From NCBI GenBank assembly GCA_002118135.1, contig BDIU01000472.1:25121-89120 (forward strand): DNA of 64,000 bases. Reading direction: 5' to 3'. Origin of the DNA: Trebouxia sp. TZW2008 (lineage: Eukaryota > Chlorophyta > Trebouxiophyceae > Trebouxiales > Trebouxiaceae). Positions within the stretch are counted from its first letter, which is position 1; every line of letters starts with the position of its first letter. The notes under the pieces were generated by a model, which saw only the letters and a program-made list of their open reading frames with translations, was not told the origin of the DNA and did not search any database. Positions 12,001 to 20,452 of this stretch are shown one piece after another. Made by a program: the position numbers and the translations under genes.

Positions 12001-15000
12001 AGGATTCATTTGAGAGCAATCCAGATTGCTCTGACGTATGGCCAAACAACAGCACATCCACAAAGGGCTTGAAGCTCTTGAAGGGCACAGCCGCCGGCCC
12101 TTGCGCACTTGTTGGCAGGCTGTGTAGGCTGCACCTTCCAATGGGCCAACAATCCAGTGCACATATGCTGTCTTCAGCACTCAGTGGACTGCTGCCATTG
12201 CTGGTGATGGTGCTGGGCCCATTATTGTTGTTGACGGTGCTGCGGATTGCTACTGCCCTCAACCACTGTGCGGCCTTGAAGAGGGCTGACGTTCTATGCT
12301 CAACAATAGTCTGTATGCTGACCATGTCACTGACTGCAAGGGCAATGGCAGTCTGACCAATAGCCGTCTTGGTAACGTCCACCTTTGGCAGCAGCCCTGA
12401 AAGGCAATCTAGGCCCTTTTGCAGCAGTCTGCTGCCCACTGTGGGTTGCCCTTTGCCAGCCCCTTTAGCAGCCTCTGCAGTGTTGGCAATGACCACAGGC
12501 AACAGCAGGGCTGCAGCTGACTGCACTGAGCTATCACTGTCCTGCAGAGCCTGGTGAAATAACCCATGACTGCCTTGTTTGCTGCTGAAGTCAGCAGGTG
12601 CAAGATCTGACAAACCCAACACAGTGCTTGATGCCTGTATGAGCAGTGCCCAGATCTTAGCCTGGGTCGCTGTGTGGGTCAATGGCTGCTGTGCATGCTG
12701 GGCCTGCTGGGCATGCTGTGCTGCTGCTGTGGGTTGTGATGCTGATGGGTGGCTGCGCCAAGCCATGCACAATAGAGTTTGTAGCTGTTGGCTGGAAACG
12801 CCATTGGTGGCAAACAGGTCTGTTGCTTTGCTGGCAGCCTGTGATAGGCTCTGTGGCGTTGCAGACTTGGCTTGTGTAAGACACATGCCACAAAAGGCAG
12901 CAACCACTGCTGCAGCCAACATGTACTGTGTGTGAGCTGTGACCGGTCACAGATGATTGCATGTGTAGAACGTTGATGTGCCGTTCACAGATGATTGCAT
13001 GTGTCATCAAATCTTACAGACATGCTCCAAAAGGCAAGAAACAGTCTTGCAGCTACAAGTGCTTACAGTTCACTTGTAAAGCCTGCAAGCCAGGCTAGCC
13101 TGTTCACAGACACTCTAGCTGTGTCAGAAGTGTGATGCAAGTGTTCCTGCGGCAGTGACTTACGCATGCCGCAGTGCTCTTGCAGATCATGAAAAATACA
13201 TGAAGCACAGTAAGTCCCCAGGCCTCTCATGCCTGCTCAAAAGCAGAGCTATGCAGCACCAACAAGATGCAAGCTTATCACCTAGGGTCATTTCCAGTAC
13301 GTCAGGTTCAGCTGGCTCCGCATCTGGCAGCACGGCATACTGAATCCATTTCCCTGTAACAACGCCCAAAGCTGATGCTAAGCCTGAGCTTGGCACCTTT
13401 GCTGCTGCCACTAGCAGGTTCAGAAGCGCAGATAGTTGTTTTGCTGGGCCCTGGTCTGGCTCAGACTGGCTAGAATCTGCACAACAGGAAAGGGAGGCTC
13501 CGTCTTCAAGCATCATGACAAATCCTTTGGAAGGACACGGTTGTCAATTGTGATGTGAAGGAGGCCTCATCCCAGGGAGGGATCATGAAATGATGAGACC
13601 TTATGCATGATGAGAAGATGAGGCTTCACAAGGAGGTAGTCATGATGGGAAAGAGGCCTCACAGTGCAGCAGCAGCAGCAGCAGCAAAGCATTGCATCCC
13701 TTCATCTGCAGTGAGAGCCCACACACGGTTGTTTGAGCCCTGGGTGCCTCCGACTTGCTCTGTACCTGTATATTTTTAACTGTAAGGGCTAGGCGCTGCA
13801 TTCAAGATTTAAGCCTGTGCATGTCGCTGTGAGGCTTGCTGCTCCATTCAGCCTGTCCGTGTAAGACTGTGAGCTTACCTGTGGGGCTGAGATGTGTCAC
13901 AAGGCGCCTGACTGCAGCAAGGGACTCTTGCCACTGGTGTGAAAGAGGAGGTGGGCGACTTGACTTTTCTGAAGGGGAAGATTGTGTCCTCCGCCGCTTC
14001 TGGACATGCTGTTCTCCTTGCGACTGAGTTTTCTGACGCTGCAAGGCATTGTTCTGCAGGCCACGTTTGCTTTTTCAGGACATCGATTTGCGGCTATGAC
14101 CCCCAACAAATGCTGTCCAAAGCCATCATTGCTTCTATGTGCACCTAGCTGAGTCATAGAACCTTACTAGAATGCATGTAGATGATGATGACTATTAGCT
14201 GCGGCAGCAGAACATGAGTTGCAAGCTGTACATGGGCTTAAAGTATGGGAAGGATCAGTCAGTTAAGCAGCATGACATGCTTTCAGGCAGCCGCAAGTCA
14301 GGAATTGTCATAGCAATAAAGTGCCAATGAAGTGACCTGATTAGCAGCAAAGGCAGCATCCAGATGTGCCGGTCCCAACTGCTGCAGCAGCAATCGCAGA
14401 GCCATGCTGACAGCACCCCCAGTCTGTGCAGAGTCCGACAGCAGCGGCATCAGCCCGACCACGTGATGCCTGAGTTGTGGGTGTTGCCTCGCAACATGCA
14501 CCACCAGCTGACAGATCTGGGCCTGAAAACCTTTGAGGGTGGCTGGTATGCTGCATGCAACTCTGGGCAGGGTGGCAAGCATGCTCTCTGCTGCTCCTGC
14601 CTCACTGTTTGACCCATCCATGACTCCAGCTAATAGGTTCAGGCAAGTGTTCATGTGCCTCTGCCAGGGATGAGCTGCTGGATGATCCACTGAGATGGTT
14701 CCGGAGCTGACGCATGCGTCCAGAGCAGTCAGGAGCGCAGCGCACACAGCGTGCACTGGAATGAGTTCAAATTCAAGCTCTGGGAGCAGGGCAGCCAGAG
14801 TGCTGAGAGCTGCAGCTTGCACAGTGAATCCAGCATGAAGGATGCAATCAGTCACATACGGTAGAGTCTCTGGTGAAATCCAAGGGAGTACAGCGTGTGG
14901 CATGGTCTTGAGGCAGTGTGCTAGCAGCTCCAGCACCATAGAGCACAAGAGCTGGCAAGACTGTAGGTTGTCCAGCTGGACTGTGCATAGAGCCTGATTG

Positions 15001-15906
15001 ACATCTGCTCTGTCTGTAATGAGATCTTGATTGCTGGTGGCCAAATCTGCAGTGCTGTTTGACTCTGTCTCAGCTTTTGCAATGGCCTCAGCACCGTGGA
15101 GACAGCTGACTGTAACTGCAGGCTGTGCTGCTGCCAAGCTTGATGCTTCCAGTACCCTCAAAGCTCCATATGCATCTGTATGAGCACATAAAGATGCATG
15201 TGGAGTTGTTATAAGTTGACACCGTCTATATGACCCCCTGTTGGGTCCCTATGACGCCGTACATATTCAGTAGCAGGGTAGTATGAGTTTTGCCACTGTT
15301 GCGTATAGTGCAGTCCTACCTTCAGCCAACTCTACCACACCTCGGCAGACAGCTTTCACGACAGCTGCTGATCCCTCCGGCAGCAGCTTGATGATTGAGA
15401 ACATGGTGCTCAAAAGCGCTGCCTGAACGTGTCTGTAAGTGCACCCGGATGTTGTTTGCAAGAGAAAATGTCAGGAAAAGACCTCAACGTTTGGGTTTTC
15501 TGCTTTGCCTCACCTGAACTTTTCCTGAGCAGACATGGGGATCAGCTTCTGCAGCATAGCCAGGGCTGCAGAGCATCCATCGTCGCATATCATCGATGGG
15601 TACCTTTGAACCGCCAGTGTTACCAGCTTCAGCACCGTAGTGAGCTCCCTTTCCTTGCCTGCAAGAGCTGCGTTATTAGTGTCTGAGCGTGATCAGCTGT
15701 GATGCTGGCAGATCCTGACCTATCCTGAAGTCGACGCATTCGCCCAACAAGGCCAGAAGCACGGTGCGCATTCTCGGCGCGACTGCGGCCGAGTTTGAGT
15801 GCGGCGTGGTGGACGCCGAATCCTCGTTCTGTGCTTGCAGGAAATCGCTGAGTTCATGCAGCAAAGTCGAAAGGGAGGTGCCATCCTGCCGGCTCGCACC
15901 CTCCAT
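1..15906 (-). CDS. ATR: ATR checkpoint kinase (PIKK family), N-terminal about 1,941 residues, 3' end outside window
   Basis: ATR is the nuclear PIKK that senses RPA-coated single-stranded DNA with ATRIP. Exons, high to low: 15720-15906, 15514-15658, 15320-15432, 14337-15175, 13879-14038, 13282-13476, 11987-12936, 11486-11734, 10887-11094, 10196-10300, 9149-9340, 7940-8212, 7655-7674, 7311-7457, 7207-7260, 6808-7011, 6430-6583, 5868-6136, 4820-5044, 4197-4359, 3048-3173, 2368-2514, 1722-1957, 861-1167, 1-156. All junction phases agree. Blocks matching ATR are a UME-like segment (FAKFEAIMTFMESL, 7940-8212), the LCAECLGLLGAVDPAR block (4820-5044), the FAT start IPQDLLAQAAAQCGAHARAL (1722-1957), EEPDGLAGLLRLRQ (861-1167) and WEVRLGKMLSA at the left edge. 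The kinase domain (about 750 residues) would follow. Start chosen at MEGASRQDG, the first ATG in the open frame. Introns are packed with exon copies (see repeats). The 20-bp exon at 7655-7674 is the weakest part of the model. Confidence 0.9.
51..412 (-). repeat. Duplicated ATR exon start, two copies
   Basis: The acceptor and first 100 bases of the exon ending at 156 recur at 308-412. The copy keeps a TATTCAG acceptor and reads DAAQEQLAASRMADAWRFGQ against DAAQEQLAASRMAAAWRLGQ, then runs into a stop after about 35 codons. Confidence 0.9.
644..807. mobile_element. MITE-like element, copy 1
   Basis: About 164 bp in an ATR intron, from TACAGCATTTTGTC to TTTACTGTA. It shares TACCAA-AAA-TTGTCCTC, CACTGCAG(C/T)CAGAATGCAG and GTCCTTA with the copies at 7765 (opposite orientation) and 32686. 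It has no coding capacity. Confidence 0.7.
1073..1605 (-). repeat. Four tandem copies of the ATR EVYGKLEEPDGLAG exon start
   Basis: The working copy is 1073-1167; further copies lie at about 1229-1345, 1385-1490 and 1515-1605. The nearest copy is almost purely synonymous with the working one (EVYGKLEEPDGLAGLLRLRQ identical; one R-to-G change after it). Farther copies lose residues (VCGKLKDPHGLARLLRLRQ) and then the frame, giving a gradient of decay with distance. Confidence 0.92.
1885..2105 (-). repeat. Duplicated start of the ATR FAT-region exon
   Basis: STAQHVHQLLASIPQDLL at 1885-1957 has an upstream copy at about 2025-2103 reading SIAQHVHQLLLSILED then stop. The acceptor context is kept (the copy starts after CTGTGATGCAG). 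Confidence 0.88.
3048..3700 (-). repeat. Four copies of the ATR exon ELLPLFKGCMPVIK
   Basis: The working exon is 3048-3173. Copies lie at about 3255-3330, 3375-3482 and 3640-3690. Each begins after a GCAG acceptor with a GGGAGCTGCT-like start. The copy at 3375-3482 retains VQITCFLMPYLLHN; the others are shorter. Confidence 0.9.
4008..4290 (-). repeat. Duplicated 3' part of the ATR FRRWLASWMRQL exon
   Basis: The end of exon 4197-4359 and its donor recur downstream at about 4008-4080, with a frameshift. Here the exon end, not the start, was copied, and the copy lies on the 3' side. Confidence 0.8.
4935..5224 (-). repeat. Two in-frame copies of the ATR LCAECLGLLGAVDPAR exon start
   Basis: Working copy 4935-5044, second copy about 5110-5224. 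Both start after CTGCTTGCAG and read VHTPTSYKAQ(Q/K)LCAECLG... The acceptors are 180 bases apart, and the frame is open from the outer acceptor right through the working exon, so using it would add exactly 60 residues. Confidence 0.92.
5375..5995 (-). repeat. Three copies of an ATR exon end (HHTRLLSRLIGALLKC)
   Basis: The 3' part of exon 5868-6136 with its donor recurs downstream at about 5680-5780 (SHHTRLLSCLIGALLECFNPE) and 5375-5480 (LHTRLLSCLIGVLLKCYDSE). Both copies keep the reading frame over 20 or more codons and a donor-like GT after the final Glu. Confidence 0.9.
7765..7925. mobile_element. MITE-like element, copy 2 (inverted)
   Basis: About 161 bp, TACAGTAGCG to AGTTACTGCA, in the ATR intron next to the UME-like exon. 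Its reverse complement aligns along its whole length with the copy at 32686, including CAGTCAGATTGCAGTGATTG and TGTCCTTATAATGATTGTCC. Confidence 0.75.
8112..9035 (-). repeat. Six tandem copies of the ATR UME-region exon start
   Basis: The first 100 bases of exon 7940-8212 plus its acceptor (CTGTTGTGTGCAG) recur upstream at about 8258-8364, 8410-8515, 8562-8661, 8716-8816 and, weaker, 8947-9035. The spacing is close to 150 bp for the inner copies. CACATGTTGCTGCCCACATAG is preserved in the inner copies (plus-strand view). Confidence 0.93.
9208..9915 (-). repeat. Five copies of the ATR GELADLLDMAVPDLALKL exon start
   Basis: The working copy lies in exon 9149-9340. Copies are at about 9390-9500, 9590-9625, 9675-9785 and 9865-9915. 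The nearest reads GELADLLDMAVPDLALNL, with most nucleotide changes synonymous. The third and fourth keep ELADL(F/L) and PDLAL blocks. Confidence 0.92.
10745..10940 (-). repeat. Duplicated ATR exon end (DDLDPGIRSFAAQLL)
   Basis: The 3' part of exon 10887-11094 recurs downstream at about 10745-10795 as DDLDPGIRSFADQLLI. A fragment (AGCAAATGATCTGA) appears again near 10536. Confidence 0.88.
11009..11265 (-). repeat. About 100-bp tandem repeat covering the 5' part of an ATR exon
   Basis: Directly adjacent units 11009-11109 and 11110-11209, plus a partial unit 11210-11265, all carry CCTTGCTCCA(A/G)CA on the plus strand. Only the first (working) unit keeps the frame CYAAWQETKQLLEQGQQ; the others contain stops. 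Confidence 0.88.
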
Positions 15907-16136
15907 CTGGAGCACGGCAGCGCTGCCAGCGCCTGCAAGGGCCGAAGCCTGCGCTGTATACCTGACAGTATGGAGCTGCCTACGGCATTGCGAGCAAAGC
16001 ACGCTGCTGCGCCTGCTGCGGTATGCTGATAGGCCTTGACTTTGCCTCTTCGTTTTCCGGCATACACTGCATTGACCGGAGCGTTGAACGCTACAGAGGT
16101 GCAGCATCACGATCTGTTTGTCGATCAGGTGGTCAG
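15907..16136. promoter_or_regulatory. Divergent ATR / TyrRS promoter
   Basis: Only 230 bp separate the ATR start codon (minus strand) from the TyrRS start codon (plus strand). The segment and the first exon on each side are clearly richer in CpG than the introns around them. This is what one expects of a bidirectional CpG-type promoter. No TATA box was recognised. The function is inferred from the layout. Confidence 0.6.
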
Positions 16137-19100
16137 ATGGCGAGCAACGCAGCTGAAGCTGCAGAGGCCGCCGCAGACGTGGTTGACGAAGTTGCAGACC
16201 GATTGCAGAACATAGACACCAGCACAAGCGGCAGCGAGTACGGCTGGCGAAAAACCCTTGCTTGATCAAGTTGTACCAACAGTATTGGTCAAACCTCTCA
16301 CACATGCAGGTTGACGCTTGACGAGAAGTACGAGCTATGTCGCAGCATAGGAGCGGAATGTATACAAGACGACGAGCTGCGAAACCTGTTGGAGAAGAAA
16401 CCAAATCCAGTTGCATATGATGGGTTCGAGCCATCGGGCCGAATGCATATAGCGCAGGTTGCCTTCTACAGAGCATGAAATAACTCCATCGCCAGCTTAC
16501 ACTGCAAGCCACACACAGACTCATCGCAGCTTTCACATGCAGGGTGTACTCAAGGCTTTGAATGTCAACAAGCTTACCAGGAGTGGTGTAACGTTCAAAT
16601 TCTGGTGCGTTCTCACTCCTGAGCTGCCATTGGGTAAAATGGCAAAATGCTGAAACAGCATGCTGCATGAGCAAACTCACGAGTAAAATGCTGAAAAAAC
16701 ATGGCAAATGCAAAAGTGCACACATGCAGGGTAGCTGACTGGTTTGCACAGCTCAACAATAAGATGGGTGGGGACTTGAACAAGATTCAGACAGTAGGCA
16801 AGGTGAGTTTTAAGCAGTCAGGGTAATGATGATGCCTACACTGTTCAGCACATGTGCTAGGCGTGCGAGGCACAAGCCTTGTCTTGCCAGGCCAAAGGTG
16901 AAACGCATGTCGTATTTGCCTTTCAATCCAATCCAGGTCTGCACTGTTTGATGGCTTCAGCTCATAAAAGTAACAATCATTACACTCTCCAGCATACATT
17001 GCTAGGCGTGTGTGGCACAACTCTCATCTCGCCAGGCAGACTCAAGCGTCATAAAGCGGACGTCTGATCACTCTGACATCTTGACAGCTCTTGACATTTG
17101 ATGTGTTGACTCGATGCAGTACATGATTGAGATCTGGAAAGCAGCAGGCATGGACATGACCAGGGTTCAATTCCTGAATGCTTCTGAGGAGATCAACAAA
17201 AAGCCAAATGAGTACTGGACACTGGTGATGGATATTGCGCGACAAAACACGTTGGCTAGAATCACCAAATGCTGCCAGATCATGGGTCGCTCAGAGTCTG
17301 ACAACCTATCAGCCTCCCAGATCTTCTATCCATGTATGCAGTGTGCAGACATCTTCTTCTTGAAGGTAATGTTTGCATTTATGGTCAGCATGTTGTGTCT
17401 CATGCCAGGCAGATGTTGCCAAGCTTTGCAACAAGGCACATATGCTCTGCTTTGCCACCAGAAGGTGTCCAACACAGCGACAACTGGCAGCCAACACATA
17501 AGCTTGCAACACAAGTCTCACAGCTGCTGTTGCTGGCATATGTGATGGTCATGCTTCGTGGTACACTATGTGACATTGGACTGTCATATCCTGCATTTCA
17601 CAGCTGCAAAAGTCTATGCTTTTGTGATAGCCTGACGCCTCCGTGAAGTCACCGTAGTGATGGAATCTGTAGGCAGACATTTGCCAGCTGGGTCTAGACC
17701 AGAGGAAGGTCAACGTGTTGGCAAGGGAATACTGTGACCAGTGCAAACCCAAGCGGAAACTAAAGCCAGTCATCTTGTCACATGAGATGATGCCAGGCTT
17801 GCTACAGGTGAACAGCAATTCAAATGCGTCTGTCATCTCAGCAGCGGCTATTTGCTACCCTAGCTTTGCAGCTAAAAAGCATTTGCATTGTGCTGTCAAT
17901 GCCTCATGCTTGCCAAGAGAGTGCATATTTATCAATGAGCTATGCCTGCTGAACCTGTTCTGAGAAGTCATATGGTGAGTCTGCTGAAAGATCAAATGCA
18001 CATCAACGCTGCAACAGCTGATGTGTTCTGGTTCTTGCTCAATGGTGACAAAGCAACCCCTGTCATGTACAGGGCTGACTCCCCTTACGAAAGCAATTAC
18101 TGGTTTCAGAACGGCAATACCGTATGTGCAGGGCCAAGAAAAGATGTCAAAGAGTGATCCCAACAGCGCTATCTTCATGGAGGACAGTGCAGCAGAAGTC
18201 AAGACCAAAATCAAGAAGGCCTTCTGCCCGCCGGAGCAGGTGTTTGTCGTCCCTTGCTGCGCTGCACAAGCAGCTGAGTTGTGTATTGTTGGCTAACTCA
18301 TTGACTTTTGTTGACCATACGCCCCTCATCATCATTGGTCAGCTCTTGACTGCGCAGTTGCTGGCAGGGATGCATGTAGGGACCCGCTTCAAGTTCAGCT
18401 GCATGAGTTGGTGCACCTCAAGTAGCCAGCAATGGCAGCTTGCAAAGTCAAGCTGAAGCTGCATTGAACTTGGGATTGCGCAGCGCAGCTCAGCCTAGCA
18501 CAGCACAGCTCTTGAGCATGTGAGCATTCGAGCTTTCAATTTGCTATGCAGGTAGAAGGGAACCCCTGCCTGGCATACATCAGGCTGATCATCTTGCCGT
18601 GGTTCAAGAGCTTTGAAGTGCAGAGGAAAGATGCGCAAGGCGGAAACAAGTGAGCTTGCATGAGAAGCCTGCCAGTGACGCATTGTTGCATACAGCATAT
18701 CATGACGTCTGCAGCTGCGTTGCATTAAAATTGGCTCTTCCGAACGATGGTTCCATGGGGCTCATTGTCTATATGCCATGTGCAAGTCTAGCACTGGATG
18801 ATGTTGCTCTGTGATCTGTCACTCCAGGCTACAATCATCCATCATGTGTATTGTTACAGTTGAAGCATGAAAGCAAGCTCCCCACAATGATACAAACATG
18901 TCAGAAACAAACAATTGGGCACAGCAGATACACTTAGTATGGTCACCTGTGCAGGGTGTTCAGCAGCATGGCAGAGATAGAGCAAGACTACAGTAGTGGC
19001 GCACTCCACCCAGGTATTGCATCCATGCAGCTGTTGTTGTGACCGCCCCTCACAATCTCCTGACTGTCATATGTGTCGATAGTGTCACTGACGTGCAGCC

Positions 19101-19851
19101 AGAGACATGCTCAGCGTGCAAACACAAATTCAAAAGGCCTGGGCTGCATGTTGCCAGCAACAGTGACAGCTCATGCTTTGTTACCATCAGTGCCCTGTAA
19201 GGTCAAAGCAGGCTATGAAGTTGCAACAACTGATCACGTCACAAAATCAACATGAGCAGCATCAACAGCTTCTGGCGTTAAACTGATTTTGCTGTGCAGG
19301 TGACCTCAAGGATGCTCTGACAATTGCTTTGAACCGGATCTTGCAGCCAGTGAGGGATCACTTTGAGCAGAATTCAGGGGCTGCAGCCCTCCTCAAGAAG
19401 GTCAAGGTAACTCACTATGGCAATGCTGTGATAGGAATAACCCAGCAGCAGAAGCAGTGCTCACAGTGGCATTGAAAGAGCCTCCTGCTCAAGATAACAT
19501 TCATCATGCATTGTCAGAGGCCTGGTTGTGGCACGCCCTTTGACAGCAATGGCATGACAGCAGAATTTGTGCTCAAGGCGGCATGAGAAGCTCTGTCCTC
19601 AGGGCCAGCACACACTGTGTGTACACAGCAGCCTGCTTCAATTTGTGGACGAGGCAGCCTGCAAAAGACTGCCTTGACACCGAGGCTTTCTGCTGGTCTA
19701 GGCAAACATGTCTTGACTCAAGATAACGGGGAGTAGTACGCTCATCAGAACAGTGTATGCAGCTGTCAAGACAGAACAGCCCATTTCGAATTGTACAGCA
19801 GGCATGACTGACATCTGTCTGTGCCTGCAGTCCTACAAGGTGACTAAGTGA
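16137..19851 (+). CDS. Tyrosyl-tRNA synthetase, cytosolic eukaryotic type
   Basis: Charges tRNA-Tyr with tyrosine (class Ic synthetase). Eleven exons: 16137-16237, 16310-16457, 16543-16604, 16730-16802, 17120-17365, 17673-17807, 18132-18239, 18552-18649, 18955-19013, 19300-19406, 19831-19851. All are phase-consistent and give 385 residues, close to plant cytosolic TyrRS cores. The HIGH-type signature is HIAQ (residues 80-83) after YDGFEPSGRM; the KMSKS loop is at 259-263 (GQEKMSKSDPNS). VEGNPCLAYI and SGALHPGDLKDAL are typical eukaryotic/archaeal blocks. The last exon encodes only SYKVTK plus stop, the usual C-terminus. There is no EMAPII-like appendage. The first 33 residues are Ala-rich and variable, as in plant homologues. 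Divergent from ATR. Confidence 0.96.
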
Positions 19852-20452
19852 AGGCATGGCAAGGTTGACATGGTCGACAGCGTGATGATGGTGGACAGCT
19901 TGCTTGTTGCTGACCTGAAGCTATGTACACACAATATCAAGTACTGTTGAAGTAATCGGTGAGCCTTGCACGTATTCTATAAGATCCAGCGCAATGCTCA
20001 AGGCGCAAAGAGCAACTGCAGATAGGCTTGCTGTTTCAGCTCAGGCAGTGATACCTGAGCATCTTGTTGGATGCCAGCGTGGCATGCGTGACGCCTGTCT
20101 AAGTAAGAACTCTTGAGTTTGGGAGCACCGATTAGCAGCATGTCCTCGGCATTACATTGCTGACATGGAATAAGGCTGAAGAGGAAGTGCTGAGTGGTTC
20201 AACAAGGCTTTTTGGCAGCAACGGCTGAAACGTGCTGGCTGTCTTCAATGCACCACCTGCATCTTCATCCATAAGTTCGACACAGACCATCTTGCCTCCA
20301 AGGTTGAGCAACTTGCCAACATGCAAGGCTGATTTAGATTCTGGGAAATGAGAAGCAACAGACTTTCAGAGCAGACGTTGACGGCAAAGCCTACTTTGAT
20401 TGACAAGGCTTACCGACCTAACGCTGAGCTTCTCGTTTTGTGAAGTCCTTCA
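19852..20452. other. TyrRS 3' UTR / intergenic spacer
   Basis: Six hundred bases between the TyrRS stop and the methyltransferase start, both on the plus strand. It should hold the TyrRS 3' UTR and the next promoter. I see no conserved coding block, RNA gene or repeat here. Confidence 0.5.

Noticed and set aside
1..15906. Exon copies as assembly errors
   Set aside because: Copies differ from one another by many substitutions, with a decay gradient, and several are almost only synonymous; misassembly would give identical copies. Long reads would still be the final test.
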